A stretch of 64,000 nucleotides of DNA from Yersinia enterocolitica (GTDB taxonomy: Bacteria > Pseudomonadota > Gammaproteobacteria > Enterobacterales > Enterobacteriaceae), in contig NBTC02000002.1 in NCBI GenBank assembly GCA_002082245.2, positions 1,302,001 to 1,366,000 of the forward strand, written 5' to 3'. Below are positions 34,946 to 45,488 of this stretch, one piece after another (position 1 is the first letter of the stretch; each line of letters begins with the position of its first letter). The notes below the pieces were generated by a model that ran no database searches, was not told where the DNA came from, and saw only the letters and a program-made list of their open reading frames with translations. The translations under genes and the position numbers were made by a program.

Positions 34946-36667
34946 ATGAATGCCTCGATAACTGGCGGTGAAAATCGTGAAAATGTTTTTACGACAACAC
35001 TGGCACGCCTACGCGCGAATCCAAAAATCCCACTGCTGATTGCTGCGGCTGCGGCCGTCGCTATTATTGTCGCGCTGATGTTATGGGCTAAAAGCCCGGA
35101 TTATCGCGTCCTTTATAGCAACCTAAATGATCGTGACGGTGGCGATATCGTTACGCAACTGACACAACTGAATATCCCTTATCGCTTCGCGGATAATGGT
35201 GGCGCGTTGTTGGTCCCGGCAGATAAGGTGCATGAAACCCGTCTGCGTCTGGCCCAACAAGGCTTGCCTAAAGGCGGTGCGGTAGGTTTTGAACTGCTGG
35301 ACCAGGAAAAATTTGGCATCAGCCAGTTCAGTGAACAAGTTAACTATCAACGGGCATTGGAAGGTGAACTGGCGCGCACTATTGGCACCCTCGGGCCAGT
35401 GATGAATGTGCGTGTTCACTTGGCAATGCCAAAACCTTCTCTCTTTGTTCGGGAACAAAAGTCTCCCACCGCCTCTGTAACACTCGCATTGCAACCAGGT
35501 CGTGCCCTTGATGATGGTCAGATTAACGCCATCGTATATATGGTCTCCAGTAGCGTGGCCGGTTTACCGCCGGGTAACGTGACTGTCGTTGACCAAACCG
35601 GCCGTTTGTTGACGCAATCCGACAGTGCGGGCCGTGATTTAAACGCCGCACAACTCAAATTTACTAACGAAGTTGAAAATCGCTTCCAACGTCGCATTGA
35701 AACCATACTCGCCCCGATGGTCGGTAGCGGTAATGTGCATGCGCAGGTCACGGCTCAAGTTGATTTTGCCAGCCGTGAACAGACCGATGAAGAGTATAAG
35801 CCTAATCAGGCCGCCGACAAAGGCGCGGTCCGCTCACAGCAAGTTAGCACCAGTGAACAGCTGGGGGGAACCAATGTCGGTGGTGTTCCGGGGGCATTAT
35901 CCAATCAGCCATCTGCCACACCGGTCGCACCGATTGAAACCCCAGCAGCGACACCTGCTGCCGGTGCTGCTGGTGCTGCTGGTGCCACGGCCAACAATGC
36001 CAACGCGGCTAATCGTCCGGCCACTGCCGCTAAATCGACAGCGACATCAAGCAACAGCCGCCACGACCAAACCACTAACTTTGAAGTTGACCGCACAATC
36101 CGTCATACCCAGCAACAAGCTGGCATGGTGCAGCGCCTCTCGGTTGCCGTTGTTGTTAATTACGGCAGTGATAAGGCGGGCAAGCCAGTTGCGCTGACCA
36201 AAGATCAATTGGCACAAGTGGAATCCCTGACACGCGAGGCGATGGGCTTCTCTACTGATCGTGGCGACACATTAAATGTGGTGAATACACCATTTAACGC
36301 CACCGATGATGCCAGCGGTAACACACTGCCCTTCTGGCAACAACAATCGTTCTTTGATCAGATGTTAAATGCTGGTCGTTATCTGCTTATCTTGCTGGTG
36401 GCATGGATCTTATGGCGCAAATTAGTGCGCCCTATGGTCGCTAAGAAACAAGTTGCTGATAAGGCTGCGGCATCGGTCAATAACATTGTCCAGACTGCGG
36501 TAGCGTCTGAAAATGCCAAACAGAGTAAAGAAGAGCTGGCCTTACGTAAGAAAAATCAGCAGCGAGTGAGTGCTGAAGTTCAGGCCCAGCGTATACGCGA
36601 ACTTGCGGATAAAGACCCACGTGTTGTCGCGCTGGTTATCCGTCAATGGATGAGTAATGACCAATGA
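34946..36667 (+). CDS. fliF: MS-ring protein FliF
   Basis: FliF builds the membrane ring that anchors the rotor and surrounds the export gate. There are two membrane helices, near residues 28-48 ([20 protein letters not shown]) and near 470-488 ([12 protein letters not shown]). Between them lies the periplasmic ring-building region with [20 protein letters not shown] and [20 protein letters not shown] Pro/Ala/Thr-rich low-complexity stretch interrupts it (about 325-370). The C-terminal cytosolic tail binds FliG. It is 573 residues and overlaps fliG by 4 bp (ATGA). Confidence 0.97.
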   Translation: MNASITGGENRENVFTTTLARLRANPKIPLLIAAAAAVAIIVALMLWAKSPDYRVLYSNLNDRDGGDIVTQLTQLNIPYRFADNGGALLVPADKVHETRLRLAQQGLPKGGAVGFELLDQEKFGISQFSEQVNYQRALEGELARTIGTLGPVMNVRVHLAMPKPSLFVREQKSPTASVTLALQPGRALDDGQINAIVYMVSSSVAGLPPGNVTVVDQTGRLLTQSDSAGRDLNAAQLKFTNEVENRFQRRIETILAPMVGSGNVHAQVTAQVDFASREQTDEEYKPNQAADKGAVRSQQVSTSEQLGGTNVGGVPGALSNQPSATPVAPIETPAATPAAGAAGAAGATANNANAANRPATAAKSTATSSNSRHDQTTNFEVDRTIRHTQQQAGMVQRLSVAVVVNYGSDKAGKPVALTKDQLAQVESLTREAMGFSTDRGDTLNVVNTPFNATDDASGNTLPFWQQQSFFDQMLNAGRYLLILLVAWILWRKLVRPMVAKKQVADKAAASVNNIVQTAVASENAKQSKEELALRKKNQQRVSAEVQAQRIRELADKDPRVVALVIRQWMSNDQ

Positions 36668-37656
36668 GCCTGACCGGAACTGAAAAAAGCGCCATCATGC
36701 TGATGACTCTGGGTGAAGACCATGCCGCCGAGGTGTTTAAACACCTCTCCTCGCGCGAAGTGCAGCAACTCAGTACCACCATGGCCAGTATGCGTCAGGT
36801 TTCTCACCAGCAACTGATTGATGTATTGGCTGAATTTGAAGACGATGCCGAGCAATATGCCGCACTGAGCGTGAACGCCAGTGATTACCTGCGCAGTGTG
36901 CTGATAAAAGCCCTGGGGGAAGAGCGCGCATCCAGCTTGTTGGAAGATATTCTGGAATCGCGCGAAACCACCAGTGGCATGGAAACGCTCAACTTTATGG
37001 AGCCGCAGATGGCGGCCGACCTGATCCGCGACGAACATCCGCAGATTATCGCCACCATCCTGGTCCATCTGAAACGCGCTCAGGCCGCCGATATACTGGC
37101 GCTGTTCGACGAGCGCCTGCGCAACGATGTGATGTTGCGTATCGCCACCTTTGGTGGTGTCCAGCCCGCCGCATTGGCTGAGTTGACCGAAGTATTGAAC
37201 AACCTGCTCGATGGCCAGAACCTCAAACGCAGCAAAATGGGCGGTATCCGCACAGCGGCCGAGATTATCAACCTGATGAAAACACAACAGGAAGAGACGG
37301 TCATGGATGCAGTGCGCGAATACGACGGCGAATTGGCTCAAAAAATTATCGACGAAATGTTCCTGTTCGAGAATTTGGTCAGTGTCGACGACCGCAGCAT
37401 TCAGCGTTTACTGCAAGAGATAGACAACGAATCACTGTTGATCGCCCTGAAAGGTGCCGATCAAGCATTGCGCGAGCGTTTCCTCAGCAACATGTCATTG
37501 CGTGCAGCAGAAATCTTGCGCGACGATCTGGCAACCCGTGGACCGGTACGTATGTCACTGGTCGAAAACGAACAGAAAGCCATCTTGCTTATCGTCCGTC
37601 GTCTGGCGGAAAGCGGCGAGATAGTCATTGGTGGTGGCGAGGATATCTATGTCTGA
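36664..37656 (+). CDS. fliG: rotor switch protein FliG
   Basis: FliG couples ion flow through MotAB to rotation. It has 330 residues, with the N-terminal FliF-binding domain ([20 protein letters not shown]), a middle domain ([20 protein letters not shown], with the EHPQ motif) and a C-terminal torque domain carrying charged residues (LREFLSNM-like and [19 protein letters not shown]). Base composition is slightly more GC-rich than its neighbours. It starts within the fliF stop and overlaps fliH at its end. Confidence 0.98.
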   Translation: MSLTGTEKSAIMLMTLGEDHAAEVFKHLSSREVQQLSTTMASMRQVSHQQLIDVLAEFEDDAEQYAALSVNASDYLRSVLIKALGEERASSLLEDILESRETTSGMETLNFMEPQMAADLIRDEHPQIIATILVHLKRAQAADILALFDERLRNDVMLRIATFGGVQPAALAELTEVLNNLLDGQNLKRSKMGGIRTAAEIINLMKTQQEETVMDAVREYDGELAQKIIDEMFLFENLVSVDDRSIQRLLQEIDNESLLIALKGADQALRERFLSNMSLRAAEILRDDLATRGPVRMSLVENEQKAILLIVRRLAESGEIVIGGGEDIYV

Positions 37657-38377
37657 CAGGATAAATGCCCTGCCCTGGCAACCTTGGTCACTCAACGACT
37701 TTGCCACTACATCGGATACTACTCCGCCAGCGGCTGCGCCGGATATCAGTATGCTGTTTACTGATGAACCGGATACGGGTAGCGATAGTGAATCAACCGG
37801 GGTCAGTGAGCAGCAAGCGCTGGTAAATCTGCAACTCGAAGCCGAGAAGCAGGGCCGCCAACAAGGGTTCGCTAAAGGGTTACAAGAAGGGTTGGATAAA
37901 GGTTACCAGACCGGTCTGGAGGAAGGTCATCAACAGGCACTGGCCGATGCTCAAAAGCAATTGGCCCCGATGACTGCCCACTGGCAACTGATGGTGAACG
38001 ACTTCCAAAGTACCCTTGATGCACTCGACAGCGTGATAGCCTCGCGGTTAATGCAAATGGCCCTGGCCGCCGCGAAACAAATTCTCGGGCAACCTGCAAT
38101 CTGCGATGGCACGGCATTATTGGCCCAAATCCAACAACTGATTCAGCAGGAACCGATGTTCACCGGTAAGCCACAACTGCGGGTTAATCCCGATGATCTG
38201 GCTGTCGTCGAGCAACGCTTAGGCAGCACCTTAAGTCTGCATGGCTGGCGCTTGCTGGGTGATAGTCAAATTCATCCGGGTGGCTGCAAAGTCAGCGCCG
38301 AAGAAGGTGATCTGGATGCCAGTTTGGCGACCCGCTGGCATGAGTTGTGCCGCCTCGCCGCGCCGGGAGAATTATGA
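37649..38377 (+). CDS. fliH: export ATPase regulator FliH
   Basis: FliH is the stator that ties the FliI ATPase to the C ring and export gate. It has 242 residues, with an N-terminal Trp-containing anchor ([13 protein letters not shown]) that binds FliN/FlhA in relatives. A run of GxxxG-type repeats follows ([20 protein letters not shown]), then the C-terminal V-ATPase-like domain. The start at 37649 overlaps the fliG stop by 8 bp. The stop overlaps fliI. Confidence 0.96.
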   Translation: MSDRINALPWQPWSLNDFATTSDTTPPAAAPDISMLFTDEPDTGSDSESTGVSEQQALVNLQLEAEKQGRQQGFAKGLQEGLDKGYQTGLEEGHQQALADAQKQLAPMTAHWQLMVNDFQSTLDALDSVIASRLMQMALAAAKQILGQPAICDGTALLAQIQQLIQQEPMFTGKPQLRVNPDDLAVVEQRLGSTLSLHGWRLLGDSQIHPGGCKVSAEEGDLDASLATRWHELCRLAAPGEL

Positions 38378-39741
38378 TGACCGCGCGCCTTGGTCGTTGG
38401 CTCGCCTCTTTAGATAAATTCGAAGAGCGCATCAGCCAGTCAACCACTATCCGCCGCTACGGACGGTTGACTCGCGCCACCGGTTTAGTCTTGGAAGCCA
38501 CAGGGTTACAACTGCCATTGGGCGCAACTTGTCTGATTGAGCGCCACGATAACGGCGAAGTGCAGGAAGTTGAAAGTGAAGTGGTCGGTTTTAACGGCCA
38601 TCGCCTGTTTCTGATGCCGTTGGAAGAAGTCGAAGGCATTGTGCCAGGAGCCAGAGTCTATGCCCGGGTGACCACCGGTGGTGCTTCAGCCAGTAAACAA
38701 CTGCCGCTCGGCCCGGAACTCCTGGGGCGAGTATTGGATGGCAGTGCCAAACCGCTTGATGGTCTACCTGCACCAGAAACCAGTTATCGCGCCCCACTGA
38801 TCACCCCGCCAATCAATCCATTGCAACGTACCGCGATTGTGCAGGTACTCGATGTCGGTGTGCGGACGATTAATGCCCTACTCACCGTTGGCCGTGGGCA
38901 ACGTATGGGTCTGTTCGCCGGCTCTGGGGTAGGTAAAAGTGTGCTGCTCGGCATGATGGCACGTTATACCCAAGCAGATGTCATTGTGGTGGGTCTGATT
39001 GGCGAACGTGGCCGTGAAGTAAAAGACTTTATCGAGAATATTTTAGGGCCGGAAGGCCGTGCTCGTTCGGTAGTGATAGCCGCTCCTGCCGACGTATCGC
39101 CATTACTGCGTATGCAAGGTGCCGCTTATGCAACTCGCATTGCAGAAGATTTCCGTGACCGTGGTCAGCACGTATTGCTGATTATGGACTCGCTGACTCG
39201 CTATGCCATGGCGCAACGTGAAATTGCGTTGGCCATCGGCGAACCACCGGCAACCAAGGGTTATCCACCCTCCGTATTCGCTAAATTACCGGCGCTGGTG
39301 GAGCGTGCGGGTAACGGTGTCACCGGCGGTGGCTCGATTACTGCATTTTATACCGTATTAACCGAAGGCGATGACCAGCAAGACCCGATTGCAGACTCGG
39401 CACGCGCCATTCTCGACGGCCATGTGGTGTTATCACGCCGTCTGGCTGAATCTGGCCACTATCCGGCCATCGATATTGAAGCATCGATCAGTCGTGCCAT
39501 GACATCACTGATCGATGAGAACCATTACAGTCAAGTTCGCCAGTTTAAACAACTACTTGCCAGTTATCAGCGTAACCGAGACTTGGTCAGTGTGGGTGCC
39601 TATGCCGCCGGTAGTGATCCGCTATTGGATAAGGCCATTGCTCTTTACCCGCAAATGGAAATCTTCTTACAGCAAGGCATGTTCGAACGCAGCAGTTACG
39701 ACGATGCATGCCAGCATCTGAAGAGTCTGTTTCCGGGTTGA
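38377..39741 (+). CDS. fliI: flagellum-specific ATPase FliI
   Basis: FliI is the hexameric ATPase that energises substrate entry. It has 454 residues with Walker A ([19 protein letters not shown]), Walker B ([19 protein letters not shown]), and [16 protein letters not shown]. The N-terminus is family-typical ([20 protein letters not shown]). ATG 38377 shares its A with the fliH stop; an alternative ATG at 38374 adds one Met. The last gene of the coupled fliFGHI run, it is separated from fliJ by an ERIC element. Confidence 0.98.
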   Translation: MTARLGRWLASLDKFEERISQSTTIRRYGRLTRATGLVLEATGLQLPLGATCLIERHDNGEVQEVESEVVGFNGHRLFLMPLEEVEGIVPGARVYARVTTGGASASKQLPLGPELLGRVLDGSAKPLDGLPAPETSYRAPLITPPINPLQRTAIVQVLDVGVRTINALLTVGRGQRMGLFAGSGVGKSVLLGMMARYTQADVIVVGLIGERGREVKDFIENILGPEGRARSVVIAAPADVSPLLRMQGAAYATRIAEDFRDRGQHVLLIMDSLTRYAMAQREIALAIGEPPATKGYPPSVFAKLPALVERAGNGVTGGGSITAFYTVLTEGDDQQDPIADSARAILDGHVVLSRRLAESGHYPAIDIEASISRAMTSLIDENHYSQVRQFKQLLASYQRNRDLVSVGAYAAGSDPLLDKAIALYPQMEIFLQQGMFERSSYDDACQHLKSLFPG

Positions 39742-39772
39742 TAGCCAGTGACTCAAGCCACCGCCCCTGTCG

Positions 39773-39960
39773 TATACCCAAAGAAATTGGCGTGGCAGGT
39801 AGGCAGCAAGTGAATGACAAATCGGTCGGGAACCGATTTGAACAGCATTTATGCTAGCCCGTAGGATGAGCCTCATTAATCCCAATGAGCTTACACAGTC
39901 AAGTAATTTGGGTAAGTGAACGTAGCCAACAACCCTGCGGCTTCAAGTACGGAGGGTATA
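39773..39960. repeat. ERIC-type repeat with internal insertion
   Basis: TATACCC at the left and GGGTATA at the right bound a 188-bp element. Its outer segments are ERIC-like (AAAGAAATTGGCGTG, AGGTAGGCAGCAAGTGAAT, CCAATGAGCTTACAC, TGCGGCTTCAAGTAC). A standard ERIC is about 127 bp, so about 60 bp are extra; the extra part holds its own hairpin, CAAATCGGT/ACCGATTTG. It sits between fliI and fliJ and will be transcribed as part of the operon mRNA. Confidence 0.8.
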
Positions 39961-39969
39961 AGGAATACG

Positions 39970-40416
39970 ATGAAAAGTCAGTCACCTCTCATCACCCTGC
40001 GCGATCTGGCCCAGAAAGCCGTCGAACAGGCAAGCACGCAACTGGGTCAGGTTCGCCTGTCCTATCAGAATGCTGAGCAGCAACTCACGATGTTGCTGAC
40101 TTATCAGGATGAATACCGGGTGCGGTTGAATGACACACTGAGTAACGGGATGGCCTCCTCCAGTTGGCAAAACTATCAGCAATTTATTCAGACGTTGGAG
40201 CAAGCTATTGACCAACATCGTAATCAGTTGGCTCAGTGGAATGTCAAAGTTGAGCAGGCAGTTAAGCATTGGCAAGAAAAGCAGCAACGGTTAAATGCAT
40301 TTGAAACCTTGAATGAGCGGGCTGAAACCACCGCGCGCTTGCAAGAAAACCGTTTGGATCAAAAATTGATGGATGAGTTCGCACAGCGCGCCTCACAAAG
40401 GAGTCTTAATTCATGA
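39970..40416 (+). CDS. fliJ: flagellar export chaperone FliJ
   Basis: FliJ is the coiled-coil central stalk of the export ATPase. It has 148 residues, nearly all heptad-rich helix (LRDLAQKAVEQASTQLGQVR, ERAETTARLQENRLDQKLMD). The start at 39970 (MKSQSP) gives the normal family length; upstream in-frame codons run through the ERIC repeat and are not part of the gene. GGAGGG, 13 bp upstream inside the ERIC end, and AAGGAA nearby provide the ribosome binding site. It overlaps fliK by 4 bp. Confidence 0.95.
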   Translation: MKSQSPLITLRDLAQKAVEQASTQLGQVRLSYQNAEQQLTMLLTYQDEYRVRLNDTLSNGMASSSWQNYQQFIQTLEQAIDQHRNQLAQWNVKVEQAVKHWQEKQQRLNAFETLNERAETTARLQENRLDQKLMDEFAQRASQRSLNS

Positions 40417-41771
40417 ATCTGTCCCTATTGCCTGCCACTGCAACTGCCAGTGAAACTGAGGGCGCATCATCCTCTTCATCGATTGCTGCGTTATTTACTG
40501 ATGCTGGGCTGCCGGCTGATTTTGCCAAATTATTGGGTGACCAACTGGGTAAAGAGCTGACGGTTATGGATGCCTCGACCCTGAAATCATCGCTGGCTGC
40601 AACCACTGATATCACTGCCGATGTGGATGGAGGAAAGTCAATCAGTGGTAACAGTAAATTGAATCAGTTATTGGCCGCCTTAGGTGATATCAGTGCCACG
40701 TTGCCTGCAGGCCTGACCCACGCAGGGCAGACTGGAGACGCGGCTAATGTGAAGAAAACCACCTTAGATGATGACAGCACGCTGGATAAAACCACCGCGC
40801 TGGCCGAATCCAGTGCGTTGCAGTCGTTATTAGCCATGTTACCCCACCAGGTTGCTACCACGCTGGGCAGCGCCAACAATGGGCAGAAAACGCAGTTGAC
40901 TGACGGCAATGGCCTGACCAGCGACAAAACCAGCGCTAAGCAGGACTTAGCCACTCTGACCAGTCTGACCTCACAAGATAAAGGTTTGGCGGCATTGATC
41001 GGCGGCACAATCGGCACTGCGAAAAGTGACAATGCCAGCAACAACGCACTGCCAGCGGCCACCCCCGGTAAGACAAAAACCACCACAGCTCAAGATAAAT
41101 TGGTGCGCCTAACAGCAGCACAGGATGCAGATAGCAGTCTCAGCGCGAAAGCAGTTCCTGTAGCAGTACAGGCTGACAAAACTATTGCCACAGCCGCCGT
41201 GGATAAAATAGCCGTGAGTTCAGCCACGGTAACACCATCACTCCCTCCGGTTTCCAGCCCGGTCCTGCCAGCGACGGCCAGTGGTGCGGTTAGCGTGCCA
41301 GTCAGTGGCCATTTAAGTGCTCAGTTAGGTAGCCAGGAATGGCAACAATCGCTGGGTCAGCAAGTGGTGATGTTCAGCCGTAACGGCCAACAAAATGCTG
41401 AACTGCGGCTACATCCGCAAGAGTTGGGGGCATTGCAAATCAGCCTGAAAATGGAAGATAACCAAGCTCAGTTGCACTTTGCTTCAGCTCACAGCCAGGT
41501 TCGGGCAGCTATTGAAGCGGCGATGCCAAGTTTACGCTCGGCATTGGCTGAAAGTGGTATCCAGTTGGGCCAAAGCAGTGTCGGCAGTGAAGGACAGTGG
41601 CAACAGGCACAACAACAGAGCCAACAAAATCAGCAGAGTTTCGCATCACACGGCCAACCCGCTTACGGTAGCAGCGCATCGGGTGATGTACCGAACAGCA
41701 CACCGCTAGTGACACCTGCGGCGTTGCAATCACTGGCTAATGGTAATGGTGGTGTTGATATTTTCGCCTAA
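40413..41771 (+). CDS. fliK: hook-length control protein FliK
   Basis: FliK is the secreted ruler that sets hook length and switches export specificity through FlhB. It has 452 residues. The N-terminal two thirds are Thr/Ser/Ala-rich and poorly conserved, as usual. The C-terminal FliK domain is clear (QQVVMFSRNGQQNAELRLHP, QELGALQISLKMEDNQAQLH). A Gln-rich stretch follows (near residues 390-410). It starts within the fliJ stop. Confidence 0.94.
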   Translation: MNLSLLPATATASETEGASSSSSIAALFTDAGLPADFAKLLGDQLGKELTVMDASTLKSSLAATTDITADVDGGKSISGNSKLNQLLAALGDISATLPAGLTHAGQTGDAANVKKTTLDDDSTLDKTTALAESSALQSLLAMLPHQVATTLGSANNGQKTQLTDGNGLTSDKTSAKQDLATLTSLTSQDKGLAALIGGTIGTAKSDNASNNALPAATPGKTKTTTAQDKLVRLTAAQDADSSLSAKAVPVAVQADKTIATAAVDKIAVSSATVTPSLPPVSSPVLPATASGAVSVPVSGHLSAQLGSQEWQQSLGQQVVMFSRNGQQNAELRLHPQELGALQISLKMEDNQAQLHFASAHSQVRAAIEAAMPSLRSALAESGIQLGQSSVGSEGQWQQAQQQSQQNQQSFASHGQPAYGSSASGDVPNSTPLVTPAALQSLANGNGGVDIFA

Positions 41772-41999
41772 AACGGGTGTTAATTTCAGCAAAAGGTGAC
41801 AAACGGACAAGTTAGGCCGTTTTTCGCCACCTATTCTGCCTATTGGCATTAAAGATACGCGGGATAATCATCAGTAATAATTCGGATAGCATGGGGTTAT
41901 TTGTCGGTGGTCAGCGGTTTGTGCCATCCAGCAATGAGATACCCCAGGTTATTGTCGTGATTCACCGGTTTGATACCGAAACAGGAATTTGTCTTCTCC
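41772..41999. other. fliK-fliL gap
   Basis: This is 228 bp without a gene. AACGG/CCGTT followed by TTT near 41802-41825 is a weak terminator-like element. A separate promoter for fliLMNOPQR, as known in other enterobacteria, would lie here. Confidence 0.5.
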
Positions 42000-42470
42000 A
42001 TGTCTGATAATACCTTCCCGGCCAAGCGTAAGAGTTCGATCTGGGTGATCCTGCTAGTGCTGATTGCTGTGGCAGCATCTGCAGGTGGCGGTTATAGCTG
42101 GTGGATACTCCATAAGAGTAAACCTACCGCTGCGAAAGCCGTTCCTGTTATTCCGGTGTTTATGCCGCTGGAGACCTTTACGGTCAATCTGATCACGCCA
42201 GATAACAATCTGGATCGCGTGCTTTATATCGGATTAACGTTAAGGCTGCCCGACGATACGACTCGCGCTAAACTCAATGACTATCTGCCGGAAGTTCGCA
42301 GCCGCTTGCTGTTGCTACTTTCTCGGCAGTCCGCCGATAGCCTGTCAAATGAAGAAGGCAAACAGCGTTTAGTCGGTGAAATTAAAAACGTACTTAGCCC
42401 GCCAATGGTTAAAGGCCAACCTAATCAGGTAGTCAGCGATGTGCTGTTTACCGCATTTATATTGCGATAA
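42000..42470 (+). CDS. fliL: stator-associated protein FliL
   Basis: FliL is an inner-membrane protein around the MotAB stators. It has 156 residues with one helix near residues 13-35 ([20 protein letters not shown]) and a periplasmic domain ([39 protein letters not shown]). The start at 42000 matches the family; upstream in-frame codons have no similarity. It leads fliLMNOPQR and is 5 bp from fliM. Confidence 0.96.
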   Translation: MSDNTFPAKRKSSIWVILLVLIAVAASAGGGYSWWILHKSKPTAAKAVPVIPVFMPLETFTVNLITPDNNLDRVLYIGLTLRLPDDTTRAKLNDYLPEVRSRLLLLLSRQSADSLSNEEGKQRLVGEIKNVLSPPMVKGQPNQVVSDVLFTAFILR

Positions 42471-42475
42471 TCATT

Positions 42476-43480
42476 ATGGGCGATAGCATTCTTTCACAAG
42501 CAGAGATTGACGCACTGTTAAACGGTGACAGCGGTGGCGATGAGCCAGTTGCTGTCGTCGGTAATGAAACAGACGTTAAACCTTACGATCCGACGACCCA
42601 GCGACGTGTGGTGCGTGAACGCCTGCAAGCGTTGGAGATCATCAATGAACGTTTTGCTCGTCAGTTCCGTATGGGGCTGTTTAACCTGTTACGTCGCAGC
42701 CCGGATATCACCGTCGGCCCGATAAAAATTCAGCCATACCACGACTTTGCCCGTAATCTGCCGGTACCGACCAATCTCAACCTGATTCATCTCAAACCGC
42801 TACGCGGCACCGCGCTATTCGTTTTCGCCCCGAGCCTGGTCTTTATTGCGGTTGATAATCTGTTCGGTGGTGATGGTCGCTTCCCCACCAAAGTAGAAGG
42901 TCGCGAGTTTACCCACACCGAACAACGTGTGATTAACCGCATGTTACGGCTGGCACTGGATGCCTACCGTGATGCCTGGGCACCTATCTATAAAATTGAT
43001 GTGGAATATGTCCGTTCTGAAATACAGGTGAAATTCACCAATATCACCACCTCCCCCAACGATATCGTGGTCACCACCCCTTTCCATGTGGAGATCGGTG
43101 CGTTGAGCGGTGAGTTCAACATCTGTATTCCCTTCGCCATGATCGAGCCATTGCGTGAGCTGCTAACCAACCCACCGTTGGAAAATTCCCGACAGGAAGA
43201 TAGCCACTGGCGCGAAACACTGGTGAAGCAAGTGCAGCACTCCGAGCTGGAGCTGGTGGCTAATTTTGTCGATATCCCGCTGAGACTATCGCAGATACTC
43301 AAGCTGCAACCAGGGGATGTATTACCCATAGATAAACCGGATCGACTGATTGCGCATGTCGACGGCGTACCGGTACTGACCAGTCAGTACGGGACATTAA
43401 ACGGGCAATATGCCCTACGTGTTGAACATTTGATTAACCCTATTTTGAATGCTCTGAATGAGGAACAGCCCAATGAGTGA
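42476..43480 (+). CDS. fliM: rotor switch protein FliM
   Basis: FliM is the C-ring component that binds phosphorylated CheY. Its 334 residues begin with the CheY-binding peptide (ILSQAEIDALLNGD), followed by a CheC-like middle domain (FARQFRMGLFNLLRRSPDIT, DNLFGGDGRFPTKVEGREFT) and a C-terminal SpoA-type domain. It overlaps fliN by 8 bp. Confidence 0.98.
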   Translation: MGDSILSQAEIDALLNGDSGGDEPVAVVGNETDVKPYDPTTQRRVVRERLQALEIINERFARQFRMGLFNLLRRSPDITVGPIKIQPYHDFARNLPVPTNLNLIHLKPLRGTALFVFAPSLVFIAVDNLFGGDGRFPTKVEGREFTHTEQRVINRMLRLALDAYRDAWAPIYKIDVEYVRSEIQVKFTNITTSPNDIVVTTPFHVEIGALSGEFNICIPFAMIEPLRELLTNPPLENSRQEDSHWRETLVKQVQHSELELVANFVDIPLRLSQILKLQPGDVLPIDKPDRLIAHVDGVPVLTSQYGTLNGQYALRVEHLINPILNALNEEQPNE

Positions 43481-43889
43481 CCCTAAGCTTCCGTCTGATG
43501 ATGGAAAGGAATCCGTGGACGATCTGTGGGCTGATGCGTTTAATGAGCAGCAGGCAGCGGATAAACCAGCGGCCACCACCGAGGGGGTATTTAAATCACT
43601 GGAAGCGCCGGATGCCTTGGGTAACCTACAGGATATCGATTTAATTCTGGATATCCCGGTAAAGCTGACCGTTGAACTGGGTCGCACCAAAATGACCATC
43701 AAAGAGTTACTGCGCTTGTCTCAAGGCTCGGTCGTCTCCCTTGATGGACTGGCCGGTGAGCCATTGGATATTTTGATTAACGGTTATCTGATTGCGCAGG
43801 GTGAAGTGGTGGTAGTCGCTGATAAATATGGCGTACGTATCACTGACATCATTACTCCGTCAGAACGTATGCGCCGTCTGAGCCGCTAA
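43473..43889 (+). CDS. fliN: rotor switch protein FliN
   Basis: FliN forms the base of the C ring and docks FliH-FliI. It has 138 residues with a variable acidic N-terminus and a strictly conserved SpoA domain (IDLILDIPVKLTVELGRTKM, LDGLAGEPLDILINGYLIAQ). The start at 43473 (MSDPK) matches the family; an upstream in-frame Met is inside fliM. Its stop overlaps the fliO start (TAATG). Confidence 0.98.
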   Translation: MSDPKLPSDDGKESVDDLWADAFNEQQAADKPAATTEGVFKSLEAPDALGNLQDIDLILDIPVKLTVELGRTKMTIKELLRLSQGSVVSLDGLAGEPLDILINGYLIAQGEVVVVADKYGVRITDIITPSERMRRLSR

Positions 43890-44368
43890 TGACCGCAGCA
43901 CAGGTTGATACTGCCGCATCCACGGTTACGACACCGGTTACTGGCTTTGCGGCCAGCCACCCAGGTACTGCGGTGCAACAGACGGCACCAGCGATACCTG
44001 CCGGCTCGGTGTTAACGCAGGTTGGCAGCGTGTTAGGCGGTATTTTACTGCTGATTTTATGTGGTGCCTGGCTGGTACGCCGTTTAGGTTTTGCCCCGCA
44101 GGCACGTAACAACAAATTATTGAATGTGAAGGCCAGTTGTCAGGTTGGTCAGCGCGAACGGGTGGTCATTGTTGAAGTAGACAATACCTGGCTGGTGTTA
44201 GGCGTAACTGCACAGCAGGTGACACAACTCCACACTCTGACACGTCCTGCGATTGATGAAGCCACAGCGGCTTCGTCGCCCGACCGTGCGAAACCGGCCG
44301 ATTTTCGCCAGCTACTGAACAACCATCTATTTAACAAGAAATCGAAACACCCGGAAAAATCGGCATGA
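43889..44368 (+). CDS. fliO: export gate assembly protein FliO
   Basis: FliO is a small membrane protein that scaffolds FliP assembly. It has 159 residues, with one helix at about residues 45-67 ([20 protein letters not shown]) and a cytosolic FliO domain ([36 protein letters not shown]). It is longer at both ends than the 121-residue E. coli form. It overlaps fliN and fliP. Confidence 0.93.
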   Translation: MTAAQVDTAASTVTTPVTGFAASHPGTAVQQTAPAIPAGSVLTQVGSVLGGILLLILCGAWLVRRLGFAPQARNNKLLNVKASCQVGQRERVVIVEVDNTWLVLGVTAQQVTQLHTLTRPAIDEATAASSPDRAKPADFRQLLNNHLFNKKSKHPEKSA

Positions 44369-45204
44369 TGTCTCTTCGCCCCGTGCTTACCGCAGCAAAT
44401 AGCGTAACAACCGCAGCGGCCAACACTGATTTCACTTATCGGTTGCTGCTGCGCCGTCTTCTGGCTGCACTCATCAATAAAACCACCCTACTGCTATTAG
44501 GCTTACTCTGCTCTCCGGCGGTACTGGCTCAACTACCCGGTATCATCAGCCAGCCATTGGCTAATGGTGGGCAGAGCTGGTCTTTACCGGTTCAGACCTT
44601 GGTTTTCATCACCACCCTAAGTTTCCTGCCTGCCGCCTTACTGATGATGACCAGTTTTACCCGTATTATTATTGTGCTCGGGTTGCTGCGCAACGCATTG
44701 GGTACCCCCTCTGCACCACCCAATCAGGTGATGTTGGGTCTGGCGCTGTTTCTGACATTTTTTATTATGTCGCCGGTATTTGACAAGGTGTATCAGGACG
44801 CTTATCTGCCTTTCAGTCAGGACAAGATAAGCATGGAAGTGGCAATGGATAAAGGCTCACAACCTTTACGTGAATTTATGCTGCGCCAAACCCGAGAATC
44901 AGATCTGGCACTGTATGCCCGGCTGGCCAATCTGCCGCCATTGGAAGGTCCCGAAGTGGTACCGATGCGCATTCTGCTACCTGCCTATGTCACCAGCGAG
45001 CTGAAAACCGCCTTCCAAATCGGTTTTACCGTGTTTATTCCCTTCCTGATTATCGATCTGGTGGTAGCCAGTGTGCTGATGGCATTGGGGATGATGATGG
45101 TTCCCCCAGCCAGTATCTCACTGCCCTTCAAGCTGATGCTATTTGTCTTGGTTGATGGTTGGCAGCTACTACTGGGTTCCCTGGCACAGAGTTTTTATAG
45201 CTAA
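44365..45204 (+). CDS. fliP: export gate protein FliP
   Basis: FliP forms the pentameric core of the export channel. The mature region is highly conserved ([60 protein letters not shown]). A cleavable signal peptide ends at VLAQ. The frame gives 279 residues against 245 in E. coli, the extra being N-terminal to the signal sequence; an internal start nearer to the signal is possible, but no better ribosome binding site was found. It overlaps fliO by 4 bp. Confidence 0.96.
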   Translation: MMSLRPVLTAANSVTTAAANTDFTYRLLLRRLLAALINKTTLLLLGLLCSPAVLAQLPGIISQPLANGGQSWSLPVQTLVFITTLSFLPAALLMMTSFTRIIIVLGLLRNALGTPSAPPNQVMLGLALFLTFFIMSPVFDKVYQDAYLPFSQDKISMEVAMDKGSQPLREFMLRQTRESDLALYARLANLPPLEGPEVVPMRILLPAYVTSELKTAFQIGFTVFIPFLIIDLVVASVLMALGMMMVPPASISLPFKLMLFVLVDGWQLLLGSLAQSFYS

Positions 45205-45216
45205 GGTAGACTCATC

Positions 45217-45486
45217 ATGACACCTGAATCGGTAATGGCCCTCGGCGTTGAGGCAATGAAGATTGCACTTGCTCTGGCTGCTCCCTTGTTATTAGCCGCC
45301 CTGATAAGCGGCCTGATCGTGAGCCTGTTGCAGGCAGCAACGCAAATTAACGAAATGACATTGTCATTCATCCCAAAAATACTGGCCGTGTTCGCCACGA
45401 TGGTGATCGCAGGCCCATGGATGCTGAACCTGATACTGGACTATATGCGTAATCTGTTCACCAGCCTGCCCACGTTGATTGGCTAA
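45217..45486 (+). CDS. fliQ: export gate protein FliQ
   Basis: FliQ is a hairpin protein of the export gate with 89 residues and two membrane helices ([20 protein letters not shown] and [20 protein letters not shown]) joined by [17 protein letters not shown], the family signature. It is 12 bp after fliP and 2 bp before fliR. Confidence 0.97.
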   Translation: MTPESVMALGVEAMKIALALAAPLLLAALISGLIVSLLQAATQINEMTLSFIPKILAVFATMVIAGPWMLNLILDYMRNLFTSLPTLIG

Positions 45487-45488
45487 CG

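Noticed and set aside
36643..37341. 232-codon reverse-strand ORF opposite fliG
   Set aside because: It lies wholly antisense to fliG, lacks a ribosome binding site and has a composition expected of the opposite strand of a GC-richer gene.
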